Assembly: GCA_029721435.1 (NCBI GenBank)
Contig: CM056581.1
Span: forward strand, 71,038,712-71,102,711
Direction: 5' to 3'
Length of the DNA stretch: 64,000 nt
DNA from: Gymnothorax reevesii
Lineage: Eukaryota > Chordata > Actinopteri > Anguilliformes > Muraenidae
The stretch's first letter is position 1, and every line of letters begins with the position of its first letter. Shown one piece after another: positions 1 to 10,943 of the stretch. A program made the translations under genes and the position numbers. Under the pieces are notes generated by a model. That model made no database searches, was not told where the DNA came from, and was given only the letters and a program-made list of their open reading frames with translations.

Positions 1-50
1 ATGGAGACAATATCAGCGCTCTAGCTCGCTTCCTTAAGAAGATAGAAGCC

Positions 51-88
51 AATTCACTCCTATTTAGTCATACAGTGAAAATTCACTC
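51..88 (+). repeat. Direct sub-repeat AATTCACTC, 29-base spacing
   Basis: AATTCACTC occurs at 51-59 and again at 80-88. Related TTCAC motifs recur in the same monomer at 182-187 (TTCACT), 200-206 (ATTCACT) and 301-307 (ATTCACA). This may be a remnant of shorter ancestral repetition, or chance in A/T-rich DNA. Confidence 0.6.
74..87. repeat. Short inverted repeat AGTGAA-AA-TTCACT (one per monomer)
   Basis: AGTGAA at 74-79 and its complement TTCACT at 82-87 are separated by AA. It recurs in nearly every monomer. Six-base arms with a two-base gap make a weak hairpin but a plausible symmetric protein site. No known motif is assigned. Confidence 0.75.
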
Positions 89-148
89 ATGTTTGTCACT
101 TTCCCACTGATTTACACACAGAATGAAAATTTTTGACACGCAGAAGTT

Positions 149-172
149 AAAAAAAAGAAAGTTTTTAAAAAA
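149..172. repeat. A/T-tract block (A8 G A3 G T5 A6)
   Basis: A run of eight A, then GAAAG, then T5A6 forms a strongly asymmetric A/T block in every intact class A monomer; class B has nine A after AAGT. Such tracts are stiff, can bend DNA and disfavour nucleosome wrapping. Run-length slippage is visible here in several copies: seven A in the monomers starting 14059, 30289, 43690, 60624 and 63092; four T in 59919 and 60976; and a G to A change that gives twelve A in 21467. Confidence 0.85.
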
Positions 173-205
173 GTGTATATCTTCACTACAGAGACTCATA
201 TTCAC

Positions 206-234
206 TTCCAATAGGCCATAAAAACACATTGGAA
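206..234. repeat. Inverted repeat TTCCAAT / ATTGGAA with 15-base spacer
   Basis: TTCCAAT at 206-212 and ATTGGAA at 228-234 are perfect complements, separated by AGGCCATAAAAACAC. The arms contain CCAAT and ATTGG, the two orientations of the CCAAT-box core bound by NF-Y family proteins, though such short matches are common by chance. In C and BC units the right arm becomes ATTGGAC, leaving six paired bases. It overlaps the end of the zone in which left and right modules are exchanged. Confidence 0.75.
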
Positions 235-353
235 AAATGGATGGCATATATGCAGTGCAACAGTGATCTGAAGCATTTCCCAGGCCAGATACACGCAGAG
301 ATTCACATTCTGAGCTTAAAACCTCAAAGAAGCGTGTTTTCATGAAAGAGCGT

Positions 354-706
354 ATGGAGACAATATCAGCGCTCTAGCTCGCTTCCTTAAGAAGATAGAA
401 GCCAATTCACTCCTATTTAGTCATACAGTGAAAATTCACTCATGTTTGTCACTTTCCCACTGATTTTCACACAGAATGAAAATTTTTGACACGCAGAAGT
501 TAAAAAAAAGACAGTTTTTAAAAAAGTGTATATCTTCACTACAGAGACTCATATTCACTTCCAATAGGCCATAAAAACACATTGGAAAAATGGATGGCAT
601 ATATGCAGTGCAACAGTGATCTGAAGCATTTCCCAGGCCAGATACACGCAGAGATTCACATTCTGAGCTTAAAACCTCAAAGAAGCGTGTTTTCATGAAA
701 GAGCGT
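354..706 (+). repeat. Monomer class A, variant with T114 and C159
   Basis: This variant differs from the reference by A to T at monomer position 114 (GATTTTCAC) and A to C at 159 (AAGACAG). The two changes travel together, so the variant spreads as a unit. Copies start at 354, 1766, 4237, 5649, 18643, 30994, 37694, 45454, 47924, 51805 and 53570. Copies from 30994 onward also carry T at position 330 (AAAGTAGC) and are each followed by a C or C-prime monomer that begins with CTAGGTCGC. That fixed adjacency is what reveals the higher-order repeats in the second half of the window. Confidence 0.93.
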
Positions 707-1059
707 ATGGAGACAATATCAGCGCTCTAGCTCGCTTCCTTAAGAAGATAGAAGCCAATTCACTCCTATTTAGTCATACAGTGAAAATTCACTCATGTTT
801 GTCACTTTCCCACTGATTTACACACAGAATGAAAATTTTTGACACGCAGAAGTTAAAAAAAAGAAAGTTTTTAAAAAAGTGTATATCTTCACTACAGAGA
901 CTCATATTCACTTCCAATAGGCCATAAAAACACATTGGAAAAATGGATGGCATATATGCAGTGCAACAGTGATCTGAAGCATTTCCCAGGCCAGATACAC
1001 GCAGAGATTCACATTCTGAGCTTAAAACCTCAAAGAAGCGTGTTTTCATGAAAGAGCGT

Positions 1060-1412
1060 ATGGAGACAATATCAGCGCTCTAGCTCGCTTCCTTAAGAAG
1101 ATAGAAGCCAATTCACTCCTATTTAGTCATACAGTGAAAATTCACTCATGTTTGTCACTTTCCCACTGATTTACACACAGAATGAAAATTTTTGACATGC
1201 AGAAGTTAAAAAAAAGAAAGTTTTTAAAAAAGTGTATATCTTCACTACAGAGACTCATATTCACTTCCAATAGGCCATAAAAACACATTGGAAAAATGGA
1301 TGGCATATATGCAGTGCAACAGTGATCTGAAGCATTTCCCAGGCCAGATACACGCAGAGATTCACATTCTGAGCTTAAAACCTCAAAGAAGCGTGTTTAC
1401 ATGAAAGAGCGT
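1060..1412 (+). repeat. Monomer class A, variant with A340 (GTTTACATG)
   Basis: This class A monomer has T to A at position 340, turning GTTTTCATG into GTTTACATG. On the minus strand the change places a TAA directly after the ATG of the recurrent 86-codon frame, so the frame is lost. Copies with this change start at 1060, 1766, 3531, 4943, 5649, 17937, 18643, 30289 and 36988. They occupy fixed slots in the higher-order repeats, so they are inherited in blocks and are not scattered new mutations. Confidence 0.93.
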
Positions 1413-2471
1413 ATGGAGACAATATCAGCGCTCTAGCTCGCTTCCTTAAGAAGATAGAAGCCAATTCACTCCTATTTAGTCATACAGTGAAAATTCACTC
1501 ATGTTTGTCACTTTCCCACTGATTTACACACAGAATGAAAATTTTTGACACGCAGAAGTTAAAAAAAAGAAAGTTTTTAAAAAAGTGTATATCTTCACTA
1601 CAGAGACTCATATTCACTTCCAATAGGCCATAAAAACACATTGGAAAAATGGATGGCATATATGCAGTGCAACAGTGATCTGAAGCATTTCCCAGGCCAG
1701 ATACACGCAGAGATTCACATTCTGAGCTTAAAACCTCAAAGAAGCGTGTTTTCATGAAAGAGCGTATGGAGACAATATCAGCGCTCTAGCTCGCTTCCTT
1801 AAGAAGATAGAAGCCAATTCACTCCTATTTAGTCATACAGTGAAAATTCACTCATGTTTGTCACTTTCCCACTGATTTTCACACAGAATGAAAATTTTTG
1901 ACACGCAGAAGTTAAAAAAAAGACAGTTTTTAAAAAAGTGTATATCTTCACTACAGAGACTCATATTCACTTCCAATAGGCCATAAAAACACATTGGAAA
2001 AATGGATGGCATATATGCAGTGCAACAGTGATCTGAAGCATTTCCCAGGCCAGATACACGCAGAGATTCACATTCTGAGCTTAAAACCTCAAAGAAGCGT
2101 GTTTACATGAAAGAGCGTATGGAGACAATATCAGCGCTCTAGCTCGCTTCCTTAAGAAGATAGAAGCCAATTCACTCCTATTTAGTCATAAAGTGAAAAT
2201 TCACTCATGTTTGTCACTTTCCCACTGATTTACACACAGAATGAAAATTTTTGACACGCAGAAGTTAAAAAAAAGAAAGTTTTTAAAAAAGTGTATATCT
2301 TCACTACAGAGACTCATATTCACTTCCAATAGGCCATAAAAACACATTGGAAAAATGGATGGCATATATGCAGTGCAACAGTGATCTGAAGCATTTCCCA
2401 GGCCAGATACACGCAGAGATTCACATTCTGAGCTTAAAACCTCAAAGAAGCGTGTTTTCATGAAAGAGCGT

Positions 2472-2824
2472 ATGGAGACAATATCAGCGCTCTAGCTCGC
2501 TTCCTTAAGAAGATAGCAGCCAATTCACTCCTATTTAGTCAAACAGTGAAAATTCACTCATGTTTGTCACTTTCCCACTGATTTACACACGGATTGAAAC
2601 TTTTTGACAAGCAGAAGTAAAAAAAAAGAAAGTTTTTAAAAAAGTGCATATCTTCACTTCAGAGACTCATATTCACTTCCAATAGGCCATACAAGCACAT
2701 TGGAAAAATTGGTGGCATATATGCAGTGCAACAGAGATCTGAAGCATTTCCCAGGCCAGATACACGCAGAGATTCACATTCTGAGCTTAAAACCTCAAAG
2801 AAGCGTGTTTTCCTGAAAGAGCGT
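2472..2824 (+). repeat. Monomer class B (B-left plus B-right modules)
   Basis: Class B diverges from A at many sites. The left module has CACACGGATTGAAAC near 115-129, ACAAGCAG at 136-143, a nine-A run after AAGT, GTGCAT at 173-178 and CTTCACTTCAG near 181. The right module has CATACAAGCACATTGG near 217 and AATTGGTGGC, then AACAGAGATCTG. Copies start at 2472, 6355, 8826, 11297 (internally deleted), 19349 and 21820. B units occur singly among A units and are confined to the first 22.2 kb. Length is 353 bp. Confidence 0.93.
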
Positions 2825-3177
2825 ATGGAGACAATATCAGCGCTCTAGCTCGCTTCCCTAAGAAGATAGCAGCCAATTCACTCCTATTTAGTCATACAGT
2901 GAAAATTCACTCATGTTTGTCACTTTCCCACTGATTTACACACAGAATGAAAATTTTTGACATGCAGAAGTTAAAAAAAAGAAAGTTTTTAAAAAAGTGT
3001 ATATCTTCACTACAGAGACTCATATTCACTTCCAATAGGCCATAAAAACACATTGGAAAAATGGATGGCATATATGCAGTGCCACAGTGATCTGAAGCAT
3101 TTCCCAGGCCAGATACACGCAGAGATTCACATTCTGAGCTTAAAACCTCAAAGAAGCGTGTTTTCATGAAAGAGCGT

Positions 3178-3530
3178 ATGGAGACAATATCAGCGCTCTA
3201 GCTCGCTTCCTTAAGAAGATAGAATCCAATTCACTCCTATTTAGTCATACAGTGAAAATTCACTCATGTTTGTCACTTTCCCACTGATTTACACACAGAA
3301 TGAAAATTTTTGACATGCAGAAGTTAAAAAAAAGAAAGTTTTTAAAAAAGTGTATATCTTCACTACAGAGACTCATATTCACTTCCAATAGGCCATAAAA
3401 ACACATTGGAAAAATGGATGGCATATATGCAGTGCAACAGTGATCTGAAGCATTTCCCAGGCCAGATACACGCAGAGATTCACATTCTGAGCTTAAAACC
3501 TCAAAGAAGCGTGTTTTCATGAAAGAGCGT
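3178..3530 (+). repeat. Monomer class A, TpG form (T139), the commonest type
   Basis: This form has T at position 139 (ACATGCAG) where the reference has C. It is the most frequent monomer from about 7 kb to the right end. Sub-variants mark individual higher-order slots: C259 (GTGCCACAG, e.g. monomers starting 2825, 6708, 9532, 22526), A290 (CCAGAAACACG, e.g. 7414, 9885, 22879), A73 (CATAAAGTG, e.g. 10238, 23232), T48 (GAATCC, at 3178, 17584 and 36635) and C210 (TTCCCATAGG, only at 8473 and 21467). Confidence 0.93.
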
Positions 3531-3883
3531 ATGGAGACAATATCAGCGCTCTAGCTCGCTTCCTTAAGAAGATAGAAGCCAATTCTCTCCTATTTAGTCA
3601 TACAGTGAAAATTCACTCATGTTTGTCACTTTCCCACTGATTTACACACAGAATGAAAATTTTTGACATGCAGAAGTTAAAAAAAAGAAAGTTTTTAAAA
3701 AAGTGTATATCTTCACTACAGAGACTCATATTCACTTCCAATAGGCCATAAAAACACATTGGAAACATGGATGGCATATATGCAGTGCAACAGTGATCTG
3801 AAGCATTTCCCAGGCCAGATACACGCAGAGATTCACATTCTGAGCTTAAAACCTCAAAGAAGCGTGTTTACATGAAAGAGCGT

Positions 3884-6800
3884 ATGGAGACAATATCAGC
3901 GCTCTAGCTCGCTTCCTTAAGAAGATAGAAGCCAATTCACTCCTATTTAGTCATACAGTGAAAATTCACTCATGTTTGTCACTTTCCCACTGATTTACAC
4001 ACAGAATGAAAATTTTTGACACGCAGAAGTTAAAAAAAAGAAAGTTTTTAAAAAAGTGTATATCTTCACTACAGAGACTCATATTCACTTCCAATAGGCC
4101 ATAAAAACACATTGGAAAAATGGATGGCATATATGCAGTGCAACAGTGATCTGAAGCATTTCCCAGGCCAGATACACGCAGAGATTCACATTCTGAGCTT
4201 AAAACCTCAAAGAAGCGTGTTTTCATGAAAGAGCGTATGGAGACAATATCAGCGCTCTAGCTCGCTTCCTTAAGAAGATAGAAGCCAATTCACTCCTATT
4301 TAGTCATACAGTGAAAATTCACTCATGTTTGTCACTTTCCCACTGATTTTCACACAGAATGAAAATTTTTGACACGCAGAAGTTAAAAAAAAGACAGTTT
4401 TTAAAAAAGTGTATATCTTCACTACAGAGACTCATATTCACTTCCAATAGGCCATAAAAACACATTGGAAAAATGGATGGCATATATGCAGTGCAACAGT
4501 GATCTGAAGCATTTCCCAGGCCAGATACACGCAGAGATTCACATTCTGAGCTTAAAACCTCAAAGAAGCGTGTTTTCATGAAAGAGCGTATGGAGACAAT
4601 ATCAGCGCTCTAGCTCGCTTCCTTAAGAAGATAGAAGCCAATTCACTCCTATTTAGTCATACAGTGAAAATTCACTCATGTTTGTCACTTTCCCACTGAT
4701 TTACACACAGAATGAAAATTTTTGACACGCAGAAGTTAAAAAAAAGAAAGTTTTTAAAAAAGTGTATATCTTCACTACAGAGACTCATATTCACTTCCAA
4801 TAGGCCATAAAAACACATTGGAAAAATGGATGGCATATATGCAGTGCAACAGTGATCTGAAGCATTTCCCAGGCCAGATACACGCAGAGATTCACATTCT
4901 GAGCTTAAAACCTCAAAGAAGCGTGTTTTCATGAAAGAGCGTATGGAGACAATATCAGCGCTCTAGCTCGCTTCCTTAAGAAGATAGAAGCCAATTCACT
5001 CCTATTTAGTCATACAGTGAAAATTCACTCATGTTTGTCACTTTCCCACTGATTTACACACAGAATGAAAATTTTTGACATGCAGAAGTTAAAAAAAAGA
5101 AAGTTTTTAAAAAAGTGTATATCTTCACTACAGAGACTCATATTCACTTCCAATAGGCCATAAAAACACATTGGAAAAATGGATGGCATATATGCAGTGC
5201 AACAGTGATCTGAAGCATTTCCCAGGCCAGATACACGCAGAGATTCACATTCTGAGCTTAAAACCTCAAAGAAGCGTGTTTACATGAAAGAGCGTATGGA
5301 GACAATATCAGCGCTCTAGCTCGCTTCCTTAAGAAGATAGAAGCCAATTCACTCCTATTTAGTCATACAGTGAAAATTCACTCATGTTTGTCACTTTCCC
5401 ACTGATTTACACACAGAATGAAAATTTTTGACACGCAGAAGTTAAAAAAAAGAAAGTTTTTAAAAAAGTGTATATCTTCACTACAGAGACTCATATTCAC
5501 TTCCAATAGGCCATAAAAACACATTGGAAAAATGGATGGCATATATGCAGTGCAACAGTGATCTGAAGCATTTCCCAGGCCAGATACACGCAGAGATTCA
5601 CATTCTGAGCTTAAAACCTCAAAGAAGCGTGTTTTCATGAAAGAGCGTATGGAGACAATATCAGCGCTCTAGCTCGCTTCCTTAAGAAGATAGAAGCCAA
5701 TTCACTCCTATTTAGTCATACAGTGAAAATTCACTCATGTTTGTCACTTTCCCACTGATTTTCACACAGAATGAAAATTTTTGACACGCAGAAGTTAAAA
5801 AAAAGACAGTTTTTAAAAAAGTGTATATCTTCACTACAGAGACTCATATTCACTTCCAATAGGCCATAAAAACACATTGGAAAAATGGATGGCATATATG
5901 CAGTGCAACAGTGATCTGAAGCATTTCCCAGGCCAGATACACGCAGAGATTCACATTCTGAGCTTAAAACCTCAAAGAAGCGTGTTTACATGAAAGAGCG
6001 TATGGAGACAATATCAGCGCTCTAGCTCGCTTCCTTAAGAAGATAGAAGCCAATTCACTCCTATTTAGTCATAAAGTGAAAATTCACTCATGTTTGTCAC
6101 TTTCCCACTGATTTACACACAGAATGAAAATTTTTGACACGCAGAAGTTAAAAAAAAGAAAGTTTTTAAAAAAGTGTATATCTTCACTACAGAGACTCAT
6201 ATTCACTTCCAATAGGCCATAAAAACACATTGGAAAAATGGATGGCATATATGCAGTGCAACAGTGATCTGAAGCATTTCCCAGGCCAGATACACGCAGA
6301 GATTCACATTCTGAGCTTAAAACCTCAAAGAAGCGTGTTTTCATGAAAGAGCGTATGGAGACAATATCAGCGCTCTAGCTCGCTTCCTTAAGAAGATAGC
6401 AGCCAATTCACTCCTATTTAGTCAAACAGTGAAAATTCACTCATGTTTGTCACTTTCCCACTGATTTACACACGGATTGAAACTTTTTGACAAGCAGAAG
6501 TAAAAAAAAAGAAAGTTTTTAAAAAAGTGCATATCTTCACTTCAGAGACTCATATTCACTTCCAATAGGCCATACAAGCACATTGGAAAAATTGGTGGCA
6601 TATATGCAGTGCAACAGAGATCTGAAGCATTTCCCAGGCCAGATACACGCAGAGATTCACATTCTGAGCTTAAAACCTCAAAGAAGCGTGTTTTCATGAA
6701 AGAGCGTATGGAGACAATATCAGCGCTCTAGCTCGCTTCCCTAAGAAGATAGCAGCCAATTCACTCCTATTTAGTCATACAGTGAAAATTCACTCATGTT

Positions 6801-7060
6801 TGTCACTTTCCCACTGATTTACACACAGAATGAAAATTTTTGACATGCAGAAGTTAAAAAAAAGAAAGTTTTTAAAAAAGTGTATATCTTCACTACAGAG
6901 ACTCATATTCACTTCCAATAGGCCATAAAAACACATTGGAAAAATGGATGGCATATATGCAGTGCCACAGTGATCTGAAGCATTTCCCAGGCCAGATACA
7001 CGCAGAGATTCACATTCTGAGCTTAAAACCTCAAAGAAGCGTGTTTTCATGAAAGAGCGT
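3884..7060 (+). repeat. Higher-order repeat I, copy 2 (first nine monomers)
   Basis: These nine monomers repeat the first nine slots of copy 1 at an offset of 3883 bases, including the A73 variant (2119 and 6002), the B unit (2472 and 6355) and the C259 unit (2825 and 6708). The pattern then departs: the monomer at 7061 carries C328 and a G to A-type difference at GATTTGCACAC, in place of the T48 unit. The B unit at 6355 also begins the larger super-repeat. Confidence 0.9.
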
Positions 7061-10000
7061 ATGGAGACAATATCAGCGCTCTAGCTCGCTTCCTTAAGAA
7101 GATAGAAGCCAATTCACTCCTATTTAGTCATACAGTGAAAATTCACTCATGTTTGTCACTTTCCCACTGATTTGCACACAGAATGAAAATTTTTGACACG
7201 CAGAAGTTAAAAAAAAGAAAGTTTTTAAAAAAGTGTATATCTTCACTACAGAGACTCATATTCACTTCCAATAGGCCATAAAAACACATTGGAAAAATGG
7301 ATGGCATATATGCAGTGCCACAGTGATCTGAAGCATTTCCCAGGCCAGATACACGCAGAGATTCACATTCTGAGCTTAAAACCTCAACGAAGCGTGTTTT
7401 CATGAAAGAGCGTATGGAGACAATATCAGCGCTCTAGCTTGCTTCCTTAAGAAGATAGAAGCCAATTCACTCCTATTTAGTCATACAGTGAAAATTCACT
7501 CATGTTTGTCACTTTCCCACTGATTTACACACAGAATGAAAATTTTTGACATGCAGAAGTTAAAAAAAAGAAAGTTTTTAAAAAAGTGTATATCTTCACT
7601 ACAGAGACTCATATTCACTTCCAATAGGCCATAAAAACACATTGGAAAAATGGATGGCATATATGCAGTGCAACAGTGATCTGAAGCATTTCCCAGGCCA
7701 GAAACACGCAGAGATTCACATTCTGAGCTTAAAACCTCAAAGAAGCGTGTTTTCATGAAAGAGCGTATGGAGACAATATCAGCGCTCTAGCTTGCTTCCT
7801 TAAGAAGATAGAAGCCAATTCACTCCTATTTAGTCATATAGTGAAAATTCACTCATGTTTGTCACTTTCCCACTGATTTACACACAGAATGAAAATTTTT
7901 GACATGCAGAAGTTAAAAAAAAGAAAGTTTTTAAAAAAGTGTATATCTTCACTACAGAGACTCATATTCACTTCCAATAGGCCATAAAAACACATTGGAA
8001 AAATGGATGGCATATATGCAGTGCAACAGTGATCTGAAGCATTTCCCAGGCCAGATACACGCAGAGATTCACATTCTGAGCTTAAAACCTCAAAGAAGCG
8101 TGTTTTCATGAAAGAGCGTATGGAGACAATATCAGCGCTCTAGCTCGCTTCCTTAAGAAGATAGAAGCCAATTCACTCCTATTTAGTCATACAGTGAAAA
8201 TTCACTCATGTTTGTCACTTTCCCACTGATTTACACACAGAATGAAAATTTTTGACACGCAGAAGTTAAAAAAAAGAAAGTTTTTAAAAAAGTGTATATC
8301 TTCACTACAGAGACTCATATTCACTTCCAATAGGCCATAAAAACACATTGGAAAAATGGATGGCATATATGCAGTGCAACAGTGATCTGAAGCATTTCCC
8401 AGGCCAGATACACGCAGAGATTCACATTCTGAGCTTAAAACCTCAAAGAAGCGTGTTTTCATGAAAGAGCGTATGGAGACAATATCAGCGCTCTAGCTCG
8501 CTTCCCTAAGAAGATAGCAGCCAATTCACTCCTATTTAGTCATACAGTGAAAATTCACTCATGTTTGTCACTTTCCCACTGATTTACACACAGAATGAAA
8601 ATTTTTGACATGCAGAAGTTAAAAAAAAGAAAGTTTTTAAAAAAGTGTATATCTTCACTACAGAGACTCATATTCACTTCCCATAGGCCATAAAAACACA
8701 TTGGAAAAATGGATGGCATATATGCAGTGCAACAGTGATCTGAAGCATTTCCCAGGCCAGATACACGCAGAGATTCACATTCTGAGCTTAAAACCTCAAA
8801 GAAGCGTGTTTTCATGAAAGAGCGTATGGAGACAATATCAGCGCTCTAGCTCGCTTCCTTAAGAAGATAGAAGCCAATTCACTCCTATTTAGTCATACAG
8901 TGAAAATTCACTCATGTTTGTCACTTTCCCACTGATTTACACACGGATTGAAACTTTTTGACAAGCAGAAGTAAAAAAAAAGAAAGTTTTTAAAAAAGTG
9001 CATATCTTCACTTCAGAGACTCATATTCACTTCCAATAGGCCATACAAGCACATTGGAAAAATTGGTGGCATATATGCAGTGCAACAGAGATCTGAAGCA
9101 TTTCCCAGGCCAGATACACGCAGAGATTCACATTCTGAGCTTAAAACCTCAAAGAAGCGTGTTTTCATGAAAGAGCGTATGGAGACAATATCAGCGCTCT
9201 AGCTCGCTTCCCTAAGAAGATAGCAGCCAATTCACTCCTATTTAGTCATACAGTGAAAATTCACTCATGTTTGTCACTTTCCCACTGATTTACACACAGA
9301 ATGAAAATTTTTGACATGCAGAAGTTAAAAAAAAGAAAGTTTTTAAAAAAGTGTATATCTTCACTACAGAGACTCATATTCACTTCCAATAGGCCATAAA
9401 AACACATTGGAAAAATGGATGGCATATATGCAGTGCAACAGTGATCTGAAGCATTTCCCAGGCCAGATACACGCAGAGATTCACATTCTGAGCTTAAAAC
9501 CTCAAAGAAGCGTGTTTTCATGAAAGAGCGTATGGAGACAATATCAGCGCTCTAGCTCGCTTCCCTAAGAAGATAGCAGCCACTTCACTCCTATTTAGTC
9601 ATACAGTGAAAATTCACTCATGTTTGTCACTTTCCCACTGATTTACACACAGAATGAAAATTTTTGACATGCAGAAGTTAAAAAAAAGAAAGTTTTTAAA
9701 AAAGTGTATATCTTCACTACAGAGACTCATATTCACTTCCAATAGGCCATAAAAACACATTGGAAAAATGGATGGCATATATGCAGTGCCACAGTGATCT
9801 GAAGCATTTCCCAGGCCAGATACACGCAGAGATTCACATTCTGAGCTTAAAACCTCAAAGAAGCGTGTTTTCATGAAAGAGCGTATGGAGACAATATCAG
9901 CGCTCTAGCTCGCTTACTTAAGAAGATAGAAGCCAATTCACTCCTATTTAGTCATACAGTGAAAATTCACTCATGTTTGTCACTTTCCCACTGATTTACA

Positions 10001-10943
10001 CACAGAATGAAAATTTTTGACATGCAGAAGTTAAAAAAAAGAAAGTTTTTAAAAAAGTGTATATCTTCACTACAGAGACTCATATTCACTTCCAATAGGC
10101 CATAAAAACACATTGGAAAAATGGATGGCATATATGCAGTGCAACAGTGATCTGAAGCATTTCCCAGGCCAGAAACACGCAGAGATTCACATTCTGAGCT
10201 TAAAACCTCAAAGAAGCGTGTTTTCATGAAAGAGCGTATGGAGACAATATCAGCGCTCTAGCTCGCTTCCTTAAGAAGATAGAAGCCAATTCACTCCTAT
10301 TTAGTCATAAAGTGAAAATTCACTCATGTTTGTCACTTTCCCACTGATTTACACACAGAATGAAAATTTTTGACATGCAGAAGTTAAAAAAAAGAAAGTT
10401 TTTAAAAAAGTGTATATCTTCACTACAGAGACTCATATTCACTTCCAATAGGCCATAAAAACACATTGGAAAAATGGATGGCATATATGCAGTGCAACAG
10501 TGATCTGAAGCATTTCCCAGGCCAGATACACGCAGAGATTCACATTCTGAGCTTAAAACCTCAAAGAAGCGTGTTTTCATGAAAGAGCGTATGGAGACAA
10601 TATCAGCGCTCTAGCTCGCTTCCCTAAGAAGATAGCAGCCAATTCACTCCTATTTAGTCATACAGTGAAAATTCACTCATGTTTGTCACTTTCCCACTGA
10701 TTTACACACAGAATGAAAATTTTTGACATGCAGAAGTTAAAAAAAAGAAAGTTTTTAAAAAAGTGTATATCTTCACTACAGAGACTCATATTCACTTCCA
10801 ATAGGCCATAAAAACACATTGGAAAAATGGATGGCATATATGCAGTGCCACAGTGATCTGAAGCATTTCCCAGGCCAGATACACGCAGAGATTCACATTC
10901 TGAGCTTAAAACCTCAAAGAAGCGTGTTTTCATGAAAGAGCGT
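7061..10943 (+). repeat. A/B block of super-repeat copy 1, left part
   Basis: Eleven full monomers: C328, A290 with GCTTGC, a unit with GCTTGC and TCATATAG, A-ref, C210, B, A-TpG, C259, A290, A73 and C259. The same order is found at 20055-23937, where the third unit instead has A73. It contains nothing except satellite. Confidence 0.85.

Larger units (their letters stand above)
83..343 (-). other. Recurrent 86-codon open frame, judged non-coding
   Basis: An ATG-to-stop frame of 86 codons recurs on the minus strand in more than 100 monomers. Its translation begins MKTRFFEVLSSECESL and has hydrophobic stretches near its middle and C-terminal third. I do not recognise a domain. Several points argue against a gene. 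The A340 monomers, a fixed part of the higher-order repeats, have a stop right after the ATG. Classes B, C, BC and D mostly lose the frame. Single-copy nonsense changes occur at 47827 and 57720. One-base slippage alters the tail to 76-codon versions. The variants I compared mainly change amino acids (V/M, C/G, F/V, L/W, H/L, M/T). Recurrence is explained by repeat homogenisation. Confidence 0.85.
1..353 (+). repeat. Reference monomer, class A (CpG-intact form)
   Basis: I use this copy as the coordinate frame for the variants; monomer positions below refer to it. By hand count it has 131 G+C of 353 bases. It holds an AGCGCT palindrome near position 14, a CTTAAG palindrome near 33, a short inverted repeat at 74-87, an A/T-tract block at 149-172, a second inverted repeat at 206-234, and several CpG dinucleotides. 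This sub-form has C at position 139 (ACACGCAG). Copies of it start at 1, 707, 1413, 2119, 3884, 4590, 5296, 6002, 8120, 18290, 21114, 24644, 26762, 30641, 32052, 37341, 45101, 49689 and 55335, among others. Confidence 0.95.
1..3883 (+). repeat. Higher-order repeat I, copy 1 (11-mer, 3883 bp)
   Basis: Eleven monomers in this order: A-ref, T114/C159, A-ref, A340, A-ref, T114/C159 with A340, A-ref with A73, B, C259, T48, A340. The next monomer at 3884 restarts the same order. In the first seven slots every second monomer is the CpG-intact reference form, so a 706-bp dimer rhythm sits inside the 11-mer. Confidence 0.9.

Noticed and set aside
83..343. A family of small secreted or membrane proteins encoded once per monomer on the minus strand
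   Set aside because: The frame is broken in fixed higher-order slots and in most non-A classes, and visible variants are mainly amino-acid changing. I recognise no domain, and repeat homogenisation alone explains its recurrence.
1..353. Drosophila 1.688-type 353-bp satellite
   Set aside because: Only the monomer length agrees. The sequence does not resemble the 1.688 monomer as I recall it, and it is less A/T-rich.
1..353. Alpha-satellite-like centromere unit with a CENP-B box
   Set aside because: The period is 353, not 171 or a multiple of it, and I find no match to the CENP-B box core (TTCG followed by the spaced A and CGGG).
1..353. SINE- or tRNA-derived unit with Pol III promoter
   Set aside because: No B-box-like GGTTCGA motif is present on either strand and there is no tRNA-like fold that I can see.
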